DNA of 64,000 bases from Peribolospora baueri (lineage: Eukaryota; Basidiomycota; Peribolosporomycetes; Peribolosporales; Peribolosporaceae). The notes below the pieces were generated by a model. That model was not told where the DNA came from, ran no database searches, and worked only from the letters and a program-made list of their open reading frames with translations. The DNA lies in the NCBI GenBank assembly GCA_029717555.1, contig JAMDHS010000021.1:124001-188000 (forward strand). Reading direction: 5' to 3'. Shown in pieces: positions 23,049 through 34,078 of the stretch. Numbering within the stretch: the first letter of the stretch is position 1; the number at the start of each line of letters is the position of its first letter. Made by a program: the position numbers and the translations under genes.

Positions 23049-24900
23049 TCAAGGCTGGAGGGCAGAGATGTCGGCCGATTTGGCCTCGCCGTCCAACAGC
23101 AGTTCGGCCATTACTTTTCCTGTGCCTGGGCCTGGTGGGCGAGAAATAAGAGGGGGGATGGGATGGGGATGGGGATGGGATGAGCTATTGGAAAGGATGA
23201 CGGGCGAGGAGGGAGGGGGCTTACCGTTGGCTTTGGAGGCCGTAAGGGAAGAGGCGGGAAGGAAGGAAAGAACGGTGAGCGGTGTACGACCATGCCAACG
23301 AAAGAAAGCGATAGACGGTGGACAGCCTCGGACACTCAACTGATCCCCCAGCAAGAATGTCCCGCTGCGATCCACACGCCGTCGACGTCTGCCATTGCCT
23401 TCTCTCCGCCTCCACCCGCTTGTTGTTGTTTCTTCTTGCCGTAGGCGCGACCGATGACGGGATCGCCTCGCGCGCCGATAGGAAGGTAACATGCTTGTTC
23501 TGTTTCCACTTTGGCGCCCGAGGCTGGCGATAGGTGCGTCGGGCTCACTACCGCCGCTTGCTCTACCAGTCGTTGCGTTTTTGAACGGTCTGGCGTCACA
23601 AGCGACGCGCTTTTTGGGAGTGGGGCGTTGTCGCCGCAGCCGCAGATGTAGGCGGTGCTGGTGGGGGTGGTAGTGGTAGTGGTAGTGGTGGAGGGAGAGT
23701 GAGAGTGAGAGGAAAGGAAAAGCAAACGAGCCGCTACGCGCCCGCTCACCCATCAGGCCGGCAATAGATTTCCGGCTCGCCCGCCTTGCTGTCGTACCGT
23801 ATACTCGTGAACAGGCAGTGCGCGCTCAGAGGCCGCGGCGGCCGGACGACGACGGAGTGGGCGCGGTGGCCGTCGATCGTCGACGCTGCCTCCAGCGCCC
23901 GAGTTGGTGCGGGGACGCCGAAGAGCTTGGAGACCAGTGCGCCTGTCCATGGCCCTGCGCACAGCACCACGTCCGTCGCTGGCACCTCGACCACGTCGCC
24001 GTCGCCTCGATCCTCCTGAGAGCGCTTCACCTTGACCGCCTTGAGCGAGCGCCTCCCCGTCTCGTCGGACGACCTCACCAGCGCCTCCGCGCTCCCCACC
24101 ACGAGCTCCACACCGCCCTCGCGCCGGGCATAGTCGAAGAGAAACTCGGTCAGCAAGCCAGGCGTCACCTGCGCCGTGTCCTCGGGAGAGCCGAGCTTGG
24201 ACGCTGCGCGCACGATCGATGCGTCCAGCCAGTCTAGGCCGGGTACGCGCTTGGGACGCGGGGCGGAGGTGTCGCAGGTCACTTGGATCGTCTGTCGGCG
24301 GGACGGCGGGAGAGCGAATGAACAAAATGCCAATCCAATCGCTCCGCTTGGGGAGAAGAGAAAAAGACTCGCCTCGACGGGCCGATAGCCCCACTTGTCC
24401 GCACCGCCAAACTCGTCGGCAAGCCGGCGGTGCTCGTCAAAGCTGAGCCGCGCGAGGCTCGCTGTCGCGGGGCCGTGCCAGTCGCGAGCGAGGAAGCCGC
24501 CGGACTTGCCTGATGCTGCCGCGGCGATACTGACTGGCTCTATGAGGTAGATCTTGGTGAGCGTGTGGGAGAAGGCGGGGTGGCGGGTTAGGTAGAAGCT
24601 GTGGTGGGGAGGAGAGGATGGGGTCGTCAGCGTCAGCGTCAGTTCAGCTCGCGTTCGGCCGACAGGCAGGCATCAATGCTGCGTCGGACCGGCGGGAGGA
24701 CGTCCAAAGATGGAGTGGGTGCCCGCTCGACTCACGCCGTGCTCGCCCCGATGATGCCTCCTCCGACGATCACTGAGCCAAGAGAAGAAGGCAACGGCAA
24801 AACGGATGGACGGGGACGGAACGGTCAGACCACCCGACCTGCCGAGGCGAGCTGCTCTGGCCAACCCACCGATGTGCCGCTGGGGCGAGTTTGGAGCCAT
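23049..24900 (-). CDS. Tda3-like FAD-dependent oxidoreductase (DAO fold)
   Basis: This is a glycine/D-amino-acid-oxidase-fold flavoprotein resembling yeast Tda3, which acts in endosomal trafficking and whose substrate is not established. The start at 24900 gives MAPNSPQRHIVIVGGGIIGA, with the Rossmann GxGxxG split by an intron. Exons are 24870-24900, 24736-24772, 24373-24598, 23750-24291 and then smaller ones. Conserved blocks follow: ASGKSGGFLARDW, YRPVE, TIQVTCD, LLTEFLFDYA, VVLCAGPWTGALVSKLFGVP, EIYCRPDG joined to TAYICGCGDNAPLP, ACYLPIGARGDPVIGR, VWIAAGHSCWGIS and the tail TGKVMAELLLDGEAKSADIS. The intron at 24292-24372 begins with GC, not GT. The gene is divergent from SNU114. Confidence 0.88.
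24292..24372 (-). other. GC-AG intron, in frame, in the Tda3-like gene
   Basis: The exon GTCGAG is followed by GCGAGT, and 81 bases later CGACAG precedes ACGATCCAAG. No GT donor lies close by. The stretch has no stop and is a multiple of three, so retention adds 27 residues. Joining the flanks gives RPVE-TIQVTCD, matching the family's spacing better than the read-through does. Confidence 0.7.
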
Positions 24901-25613
24901 AGCGGATGGGTGAGCAGTGGGAATGGAGTGCGTGAGCCCGGTGGTGGGAGGATGAAGAGGGAGTGAGAGTTTAAGGCCCCAGCGCACGATTACCGCGTCG
25001 CCGACGCCGATCACTTTCATCATGTCATACGTACATGTACGACCGTCGACGGACGTCGACGTCATTCCCCCGTACCTTCCTCCGTCGCTCGCCGGGCCGC
25101 CCTTCTGTTCCCCCAGTGGCCTCCTCTGCTTCGATGCTCATCTTCTCCCAAGCCCACACCCGCTTGCTCATCCGCGAACGCAGACCACACCATACGTACG
25201 TCCCTTCCCCCGTCCCAGGCGAGCCACCGGGAAGTCTTTGTCTGGCCGCGCGACGAGGGAGGGCAGTACGATCTGCTTTCTCGCCAACGGGGGGAGACGC
25301 TATGGACAGATCACCACAACGTTCACTATCGCTTGCGCTGTCACCCGCCCCTCTTAGCATTGGTGACTGGCGACGGTGACGGCGACGGCCGTTGATTGGT
25401 GACCACAGCCGTCTGCCCATTTCAGTCGTTCGAGCCCGCTCAGCCAGCCAGCCATCCGATATATCCGTCCCCGTCCCGCGAACAACACGGCGATCGCTCG
25501 GACATAGGCGGAGATGGAGCCCGCCATCCTCGCTCGTCCCTCATGACGGGTCGATCACTTTCTTCTTCTTCCCCCCCATCCCACTGTCACCGCATCCGCT
25601 CGGGTCTGTCGAG
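24901..25613. promoter_or_regulatory. Divergent promoter, Tda3-like gene / SNU114
   Basis: These 713 bases separate head-to-head start codons. A pyrimidine-rich tract lies just before the SNU114 ATG (about 25560-25590). No clear TATA box or exon is seen. Confidence 0.45.
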
Positions 25614-28600
25614 ATGTCTTTGGAGGATTATGATGAGGTCAGTCAGCACGCTCTCATAAACTCGCACGCGTGTTTGCGTTCGTTCACCAGCCCCAGGCTC
25701 GACCTGCGACGACCCTCCGCGCGCGCATCCATCCGGCTCATTCCCTGACACCTGACCGTCTTCTCCTTCTTCTTTTCTCCTGCCGTCCGCGATCACAGTT
25801 CGGCAACTACATCGGCGCCGCGCTAGAGTCGGAGGAAGAGTCAGACGAGGAGCAGGAGGTGTACCGGCGGCAGCAGCAGGGGTACGGCCAGGAGGAGTCT
25901 TTGGAGGAGCCTTTGGAGGAGCCTTTGGAGGAGCCGGACGAGTATGGCGAGCGGGATCAACAGATGGAGGACGGAGAGGGATATGGGCCCGGAGCGATGA
26001 TGGCTGTTGATGGTGAGTGCGGAGAGCACCGAACGTCGCGTCGCGGTGGAGCGTGTCCGCGCTCAGGGAAGGAGGGGGCCTCAAAACAGCAAGCCGAGCC
26101 TCTGTGCCCTCGCCCCCGGGCCGCGCTGAAGATTTTTGTCTTTCTTTCGTCGCTGCCTTTTGCCGTTCAGCCGAAGGACCGTCCAATGCTGTTGTTCTAC
26201 ACGAAGACAAAAAGTATTACCCGACGGCCGAAGAGACGTACGGACCGGAGGTGGAGACGATCGTGCAAGAGGAGGACGCGCAGCCTCTCTCTCAGCCCAT
26301 CATCGAGCCGGTCAAGGTCAAGAGGTTCGCCGTGCAGGAGAAGGACCTGCCAGAGACGAGGTTTGATCGGACGTGAGTTTCAGTCCTGTTTCTCTGGCGC
26401 CAATTCCGAGAGCGCAGGCTCTGATGCTCCCACCTCACTCCTCCGGACCCGTTCGATTTCCGACTTGCCAGATACATGACCGACATGATGAACTTTCCGG
26501 ACATGGTGCGAAACGTGGCGGTGGTGGGACATTTGCATCACGGCAAGACGTCTCTGATGGACATGCTCGTGTTGGAGACGCACAAGATGATTGATGACAT
26601 TGATCGACCGGTGAGCTCGGCTCTTCTCTCCATCAGAATATGCGTCAATGCTTACGAGCCTGTTCTCTGCTCCACCGCCTTTTACTCCCGCAGCTCCGCT
26701 ACACCGACTCCCATCTCCTCGAACGTGACCGTGGAATTTCCATCAAGAGCCACCCGATGTCCCTGCTCCTCCAGAACACCAAAGGGAAATCCTACCTCGT
26801 CAACGCCGTCGACACGCCTGGCCACACCAATTTTGTGGACGAGGTAGCCGCCGCCGTGCGTCTAGCCGACGGCGTGGTCCTTGTGGTGGACGTGGTGGAA
26901 GGCGTGATGGCGAACACGGAGGCGATCATCCGTTATTGCCTGCAAGAAAAGGTGGCCCTGACGCTCCTCATCAATAAGGTGGACCGTCTCATCCTCGAAC
27001 TCCGCCTCCCTCCCACCGACGCCTATTTCAAGATTCGTCACGTCATCGACGAGGTCAACTCGGTCATCATGAACGTCGACCCGAATACCGACCTGCGGCT
27101 CGGTCCAGAAAAGGGGAACGTCGCCTTTGCGAGCACACAGATGGGCTGGTGCTTCACTTTGGAGAGCTTTGCGCAGCTTTATGCTGATACCTTTGGTGAG
27201 TCATCGCTTTCCCTCTTTCGTAGATACGCCCCGCAGCCCGAGTCTTTCGTCCCTTTTTTGCGAGCGTCTTACGTGCTCCACCCCTCTTTGGACAACCGTA
27301 GGCGGCATCGACGTCCCCTCGCTGGCCGCCCGACTGTGGGGCAACATCTATTACAACTCTGACTCGCGCAAGTTCACGCGCAAGGCCCCCGAATCCGGCT
27401 CTCCGCGCTCCTTTGTGCACTTCATCCTCGAGCCGCTGTACAAACTTTACACCCAGGTCCTCTCTGGCGACTCTGAGAGCCTCAAGAAGACGCTCAACGG
27501 TCTCAACATTCATCTCAACCCCAAGGCGTTCCGGATGGACGTTCGGCCGCTGCTCAAGCTCGTGCTGAACCAATTCTTTGGGCCCAGCACAGGATTGGTG
27601 GACATGCTCGTTCGATGGGTTCCTAGCCCTAAAGAGAATGCGAGGAAAAAAGTGAGCCGAAAGTCTCTCGTTTTCCGCTCCCTTTCTCGCCGTCGATTGA
27701 TCGAACGCTTTTGCTCCCCGCCGTGCTATCTGTCCGGACCGGCCCGCAGATGGAGCACACGTATACTGGCCCGGTGACAGACGCCCTGGCGGCGTCCGTG
27801 GCCTCCTGTGACTCCGAAGGTCCTTTGGTGGTCCATGTCACAAAGCTTTACCCTACCGTCGATGCGCTCAGCTTCCGAGCGTTCGGACGCGTGCTCAGCG
27901 GGACGGTCAGTCGTGGTCAAAAGGTCAGGGTGCTGGGCGAGGGATACTCGCCTGAGGACGAGGAGGATATGGTCGTGGCCACCGTCGACGGGGTTTGGAT
28001 CGATGAAACGAGGTGAGTCGCCTTTTGGCGAGGACGGAGGGGCCGTCAAGTTTCCAAGCTCACGCCGTGCCACGCGGTCAATAACCGACCAGATACGCCG
28101 TCGAGACGGAAGGCGTCCCCGCCGGCAACCTTGTTCTCCTTTCTGGCGTGGAGTCGTCCATCGCCAAAACGGCGACCATCGTCGACGCCTCCCTCCCTCC
28201 GGACGAGCTCAACATCATCCGGCCGATCAAGCACATGACCGAGTCCGTGCTCAAAGTCGCCGTCGAGCCGATGAACCCGTCCGACTTGCCCAAAATGCTC
28301 GAGGGTCTCCGAAGCATCAACAAGAGTTACCCCTTGGCGGTGACCAAGGTGGAGGAGAGTGGAGAGCACATCGTCCTCGGCACCGGTGAGCTCTATCTCG
28401 ACAGCGTACTGCACGACCTCCGCAAGATGTATGCCGAGGTGGAGATCAAAGTGTCCGATCCCGTCGTCAAGTTCTGCGAGACCGTCGTCGAGACGAGCGC
28501 GCTGAAGTGTTATGCGGAGACGCCGAACAAGAAGTGAGCTTTTTTTCGTCTCATGGCGCCGGAACCGCCGTGCTGATGACCGACTTTGTCTGATCTGTAA

Positions 28601-29972
28601 CGACCTATTTTTGCCTGTCTCTTATCTCTTATCTCTTTTTTTTTCCGCCCGCAGAAACAAGCTCACGATGATCGCCGAACCCCTCGAAAGAGGTATAGCG
28701 GAGGACATCGAATCAGGTAGGGTCAACATTCGCATGCCGGCCAAGGAGCTCGGGAAGCACTTTGAGGACAAGTACCAGTGGGACTTGCTCGCCAGTCGGT
28801 CCATTTGGGCCTTTGGCCCGGATGACGCAGGTCCAAACTTGTTGATGGACGATACGCTTCCTAGTGAGGTGGGTTTTAAGGAAAGAAACCGTGAGGAAAA
28901 GGGATTGATCTAGCCGTGTGCCTCTAACGCCGCTTACCCCCTTGTCCGCGTCGGTGTTTGCAGGTGGACAAGAAGCTCCTGTTCAGCGTTCGAGACTCGG
29001 TCAAGCAAGGCTTCCAATGGGCGACGAGGGAAGGCCCGTTGTGTGATGAGCGTGAGTCACCAGCGCGCCGATCACGCTCTCGACGTGTTCGATTTTCTCT
29101 TACGCGATCGCTGGATTTGATTGATTGTCCACGCTCAACTCCAGCGGTACGAAACGTTAAATTCCGAATACTCGACGCCACGCTCGCCCCGGAGCCCATC
29201 TTCCGCGGCGGAGGACAGATCATCCCGACCGCGAGACGAGTTTGCTATTCGTCTTTCTTGATGGTGAGTCGATGCGTGTCGCGGCGTGTCCCGGTGTTTG
29301 TGTCCAAAGTTGTCGCTCACCCAAACTTGGACTGCGGTCGGGGATGGGCAGGCGACGCCTCGACTCATGGAACCCATCTACTACGTGGAGGTCCAAGCGC
29401 CCGCAGACTGTGTCTCGGCTGTGTACACGGTCCTCGCCCGCCGACGCGGGCATGTGACGCAGGACATGCCCAAGGCCGGGTCGCCTTTGTACACCGTCAA
29501 AGCTTACATACCCGTCATGGACGCCAATGGCTTTGAGACAGACCTACGTACCCACACCCAAGGTCAGGCGTTCTGTTTGCAGATGTTCGACCACTGGTCC
29601 GTCGTGCCCGGTGATCCGACCGATACATCTATCAAGTTGAGGCCACTCGAGCCTGCTACGAGCTTGCATCTCGCGAGAGACTTTGTGTGAGCTGCCGTTC
29701 CTTTCCTTCTTGGCTTTCTTCCTTCCTCGTCTCTGTCTTGCCCTCTCGTACCGTTGCCTCTCTCCGTTCGTCCCTTTCGACGAACCCTTCCTCCCGTCTC
29801 ACTCGCGCTGTGACTGACAAAACACACCCGTCTCTCTTGCCCACCGACACACAGCCTCAAGACGCGGCGACGAAAAGGCTTGAGCGACCAGATCGGCGTG
29901 GCCTCGTACCTCGACTCGGACTTTGTCACCGCGCTCAGCGCGAGCGGACAGGCAGATCTTTTGAACTTTTGA
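25614..29972 (+). CDS. SNU114: U5 snRNP GTPase Snu114 (EFTUD2)
   Basis: This EF-2-like GTPase of the U5 snRNP controls Brr2-driven spliceosome activation and disassembly. A 24-base first exon (25614-25637) joins to [14 protein letters not shown]. The acidic head contains a near-tandem EEPL repeat. GTPase motifs are [15 protein letters not shown] (G1, with the Snu114-type LHHGKT), [12 protein letters not shown] (G3) and NKVDRL (G4). Domain II follows with [20 protein letters not shown], then domain III/IV blocks [36 protein letters not shown] and RQGFQ-like [15 protein letters not shown], and domain V with [21 protein letters not shown]. The tail is [20 protein letters not shown]. Roughly ten exons. 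The overall length is usual for the family. Confidence 0.94.
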
Positions 29973-30505
29973 ATCGGGGGGTCGGTCGTCCTCGACGCTC
30001 AAGTTGCTGTCAGATTCCGCTTGTCCAGGAACGTGTAGTGCTACGATACGAGGCTTGCATTGCTATTTCTTTTTACTTACTTGACGACACTCGTATAGGG
30101 GAAGAGAAAACAGAAAGAGGGGAGCGGATAGAGCCCAGAGCTAGTCTGATAGAGAAGAGCAAAGGAAGAAGAGACGAGGAGAGAGAGGAGGACGAAGTGC
30201 GCCGGCTACATGGCGATCAATGATGGTGCAGTGGAGCGAAAAAATGGAAACAGGGGAAGTAGAACGCAAGGAAGGACCGACCGACGCTGAGGAAGCCGAA
30301 CGGTAGATCCGGAAGAGAAGGGAGACGAGAAGAGGAAGGTAGAGAGAGGGTGGGCCAAGAAGAAGTGAGGGTGACCGAAGGCTGAGCTCGGTCGCGAGGA
30401 GTCGCGCGGCCGGCGCACATCTCCGACTCCCCCCCAAACGTTCATGTCCAGGAAGGAGGACAAAGGAAGGATGGACAAAGGAACGAGCCAAACGAGACAC
30501 AAGGC

Positions 30506-30542
<37 letters not shown>

Positions 30543-30571
30543 CGTTCGCTCCGGAGCTCGCCAGCGTCCAT
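29973..30571. other. Convergent 3' space, SNU114 / calnexin
   Basis: About 600 bases between two gene ends. They contain the purine-rich tract near 30100-30370 and the CAGA microsatellite at 30505-30542. I see no gene. Confidence 0.6.
30505..30542. repeat. (CAGA)9 tetranucleotide microsatellite
   Basis: An uninterrupted CAGA/CAGACA tract of 38 bases lies just beyond the calnexin stop codon, in its 3' untranslated side. Confidence 0.95.
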
Positions 30572-33189
30572 CTACTTGCCGCCGCGCTTCTTCAGCTCGG
30601 CATCCTTGCCCTTCGAGTCTGTTGCCGTCGTCTTTGCGGACGAGTCGTCCTGCTTCGACGATACCGGCTCGGCTTTCTTTGCAGACTTGGGGGTAGGCTT
30701 GGAGGAACCGGAGGCGATGAGAGAGAAGAGAACGCCGATCATGCCGACGAGCGTTGCAAACGCGGCTCCCAACGCGACGCCGGTCTCGGGCTTCTCCTTG
30801 AAGGCACCGACGGGATCGTCGACGGCGAGCTTGACGAAACCATCGATGTGGCCCCGGGCAAAGCCCACGGGGTCGACCTTCCAGTCTGGGATCTCGCCAT
30901 CACCGACGTCCTTGGCCTTCGTCGCCTCCTCCCGGTTCTGTTCAATGGGGAGCTTGGCGTGGAAGGTCTCGAGGGCCAATGCCTTGGCTTCCTCGGAGGA
31001 GTGGCCGACGTAAATGTTGTCGAAGAGGATGTCTTCGGACTGCGTTCCGAACAGAAAGGGGCAGCGATCATGATGAGCACAAGATCAGAATTGACCGTGC
31101 CATGCGCTCCCTAGACAAAAGCGACGCTCACCATAGTCCAAATCTCAAATCCGATACCGCCCTATTTTAGTAAAAAGGGTGAGGAGACAGAAAGGTCACC
31201 ATGCGCTCAGGGCCATCGGGTTTCCACATTTAAAACGATCATCCGTGGGGCAAGAAAATATTATATGCTCGCTAAACTCACGATCTTGTTGAAATTAGCA
31301 GGCTGGAGATCCTCGAAGTAGTCCGGGTTGTCGATCTTTCGCGGCTTCCATACGCCCTTGTAAGCGGGGTTGTCGATCATAGGAGCGCTCCACTTGCCCT
31401 TGTAGTTGGGGTTGGCGATCATGGGCCTATGGGTCGGGAGACGAGGGAGAAAAGGAGACAAGAGATCAATCCCGAGATCTGTGACAGCTATGTCGCCCCT
31501 TCCCTGTCACCAATTCTCGAGGAAAAGAGCCTTCAACTTACGGTGACCACTTGCCACACCCAGGCGCTGCCTCGCATTTGGGGTTAGGCACCGACGGTGC
31601 GATCCATTCTCCGTCCTCCTCGTCATCCCACTCCTCTGGCTTGTTAGCCTCCGGGTCAGGGACCGTCGCCGGCTCATCGTCCAACCAACCTTCGGGCTTC
31701 TCCGCGTCTGGATCAGGGATCATGGCGGGCGCATCTTCGTCCCAGTCATCGGGCTGAGTGGAAAAGCGTGAATTGCAAGAGTAAGCAAAAAATCACAATA
31801 GGAATGTCAGGAACAGCTTTCAAAATATATGAGTGGTCCAATAGAAAATGGCTGTTTGCCCACCTTGACGGCCTTGGGGTCCGGAATTCGCGCCTCATCT
31901 ACCCAGTCTGCGGGCTTCTTGTCTTCGGGGTCGTCTTTGAATCACAAAAACATTTTGGGGTAGGGGAAGGGGGTAATATCACCGTCAGCATCGAAGATCA
32001 AACGACATGACCGTTAGTCATAAAATAAATATCTGGGAGCGAGAGGAAAGATTTCGATACAAAAATTCTCCAGGCCGTCGTCCCAAATAAAATCCACCTT
32101 TATGCGCCCCTCTTGCGACACTCACCAATCTCCTTAGGAGGGTTGACCGAAGGGGTGAAGTCCTCAAGGAGGTTTCCAGACTTCTTGAGCTCGTCGTTGA
32201 TCTTGATCTCAAACGTGTTGTCGGGGCTATACGTAATAGCGGGGAAGCGAACGAAGAGCTAGGTCAAAAGCGCGAACAACGAACGCAAGAGTCAAGGGAG
32301 TTGGACTCACTTGACGATGAGAGTGTAAAGACTAGTAGTCTTGGAGATCTTCGGGTTCGGCGGGCCGTTAAGGTGCTTCTCCTCGTACTCTCCCGTCTTC
32401 GGGTTGCGGTGGCGGAAGATGAAATGCACCTTGTTTGTGGAGCCGCACTTGTCAGGGCCAAACATGATCGTGTAGCTGTGTACGCGCGGCGAGCAAGGCA
32501 AGCGGTTGAGCGCCTAGCCCGTCCACATGAGCTCGAACGACAGAAAAAAAGAGGTGAAGCACTCACGGCGTCTTGTCCGAAAACTCCTTAGCTTGAATAC
32601 CGTCCTCGGAGTCCGAGAGAAGCTTGAGGTACGCTCCACCGCAGTCGAGCCCCTTCTGCAGCTTGACTTCGTACTGCACCACGAGGGGCTTGCCGGCGGG
32701 GTCGACGGGAGCTTCAAAGAGGGTCGAAATGGCGTGCTGGGCCGCTTTGGTCTTGGCCACCAAGCCATCGTCGCCCTCGAGGCCTGGGAAGACGGTGGCA
32801 GGTTCGACGCTCCACTGACCGACGTAGGAGAACACCTCGCCGTTGGACTGCTCCTTCGTGGCAGCAGACGGCGTCCACCGCTCGCGCCAGTCGGGGGTAA
32901 ATTGCTCGACGAAGGGGGCCTTAATGGTCGTGGGCTGGAGGTGAAAGTGTAGTTCGGAAAGGGAAAGGAAGCGACGCGCATGCTCAGCTCAGAAAGCTCA
33001 GTAGGCTCCCAACCAACCTTGCTCGAGCCGGGGTAAGGGTCGGGCCTTGTTCCTAGGGCCGGCAATTCGGCGGCCGCACAAAAGGTGGACAGGCACACTC
33101 ACCACAAAAGGTGCCCTCTCGACAGAGGCCTCGACGGCAGTAGCCGCGGCAAGGCCGGCGACGGCGGCAGCAGCGACGGAAGACTTCAT
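30572..33189 (-). CDS. Calnexin (ER lectin chaperone)
   Basis: This membrane-bound ER chaperone binds monoglucosylated N-glycans on folding glycoproteins. The start at 33189 gives a signal peptide [18 protein letters not shown]. The lectin domain follows: [61 protein letters not shown] and [15 protein letters not shown]. The P-domain arm has both repeat types: [12 protein letters not shown] / [12 protein letters not shown] (type 1) and [20 protein letters not shown] (type 2). A membrane span [20 protein letters not shown] is followed by a short Lys-rich cytosolic tail ending ELKKRGGK. At least seven exons; the intron near 31920-32130 is rather long and AT-rich. All parts of the family are present. 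Confidence 0.95.
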
Positions 33190-34078
33190 CGCGTGCGGTG
33201 GTTGGAGTACCTGGGGGCGAGCGAGCGATGTCGAGGTGCGCGAGTGGCAAGGTAAAAAAGAGCGCCTTGCGTTGGGGCGACTTGAGGGGTAGGAAGGGAG
33301 TGGGGAGGCAGCGAAGAGAGTCGGAGTGAGATGGTGGTCGGAAGGAGGATGTCGGTGCCAGCGAATCTCTCCATCGTCCTTCCACTTGCCCCGCCTGCCA
33401 GCGAGTGAGTGCGCGCGCCTGCCGCAGCACCGCATCCACGTGGCACACTCTCGTCCGCTGATCGGGTCGGAAATGGCGCCGAAGATTCGCGAAAGGACGG
33501 GCAAGGCAAGCAAGCAAGCAGGCAAGCAAGGCAAGCAAAGCAAGACAAAGAAGCGGAACGGAGACATAGCGGGGATGGCGTCGTGCGACGGCACTGGGCG
33601 GTGGATGACCGTAAAAGGAGGCGGAGGAGCCCGGCGCGGATGCTGGAGGAGCGTGAGGCGGACTGTGGAGTGTGAGGTCAAAGTTCACTCCAGGCATCAG
33701 ATCATTTTTTCGAGCATGTAGTCGGTGAGGAGACCATACACGTCCTTTGGATTGGCAACGGCGCCCTCTTCCTTCTGCTCCTCCTTGCTACACTCCAGTC
33801 CTGTGGACGCTCGTAAAACGGCGACGAGTCGACGACGTTGTCGCGCCTTAGTCGCCGCGGCCTCTCGTCAGGTGTCCCTCGTGCTTATAATGTGCCTGGC
33901 TCTCAGGGCTACATAGTCCCCGCTTTCTGGGGGCGTAAGCTGTCGTAACGTCAGACATCAGGGCAACCACAGAAGGGCAGGCCACCGGCCAAGCAGTGCG
34001 CACAGCAAAGGGCCATGCTTTGCTCGGCGGCTTGATCTGGAAGCGCAGGCGACATGGTCGACCGCATCCTGCATCTAG
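33190..34078. other. Intergenic, calnexin promoter and EZH2 3' side
   Basis: About 890 bases. A GCAA-type repeat lies near 33503-33545. On the minus strand, short coding-like pieces occur near 34054-33955 (Cys-rich) and 33800-33680 (ending YGLLTDYMLEKMI), but they cannot be joined into a good frame by GT-AG splicing, so no gene is called. Confidence 0.4.

Noticed and set aside
30505-30542. Regular short repeats that might suggest a CRISPR-like array
   Set aside because: Pure tetranucleotide microsatellite with no spacers; the host is a eukaryote.
31740-32130. AT-rich, rather long calnexin introns considered as hosts of a box C/D snoRNA
   Set aside because: I could not find paired C (RTGATGA) and D (CTGA) boxes with a closing stem.
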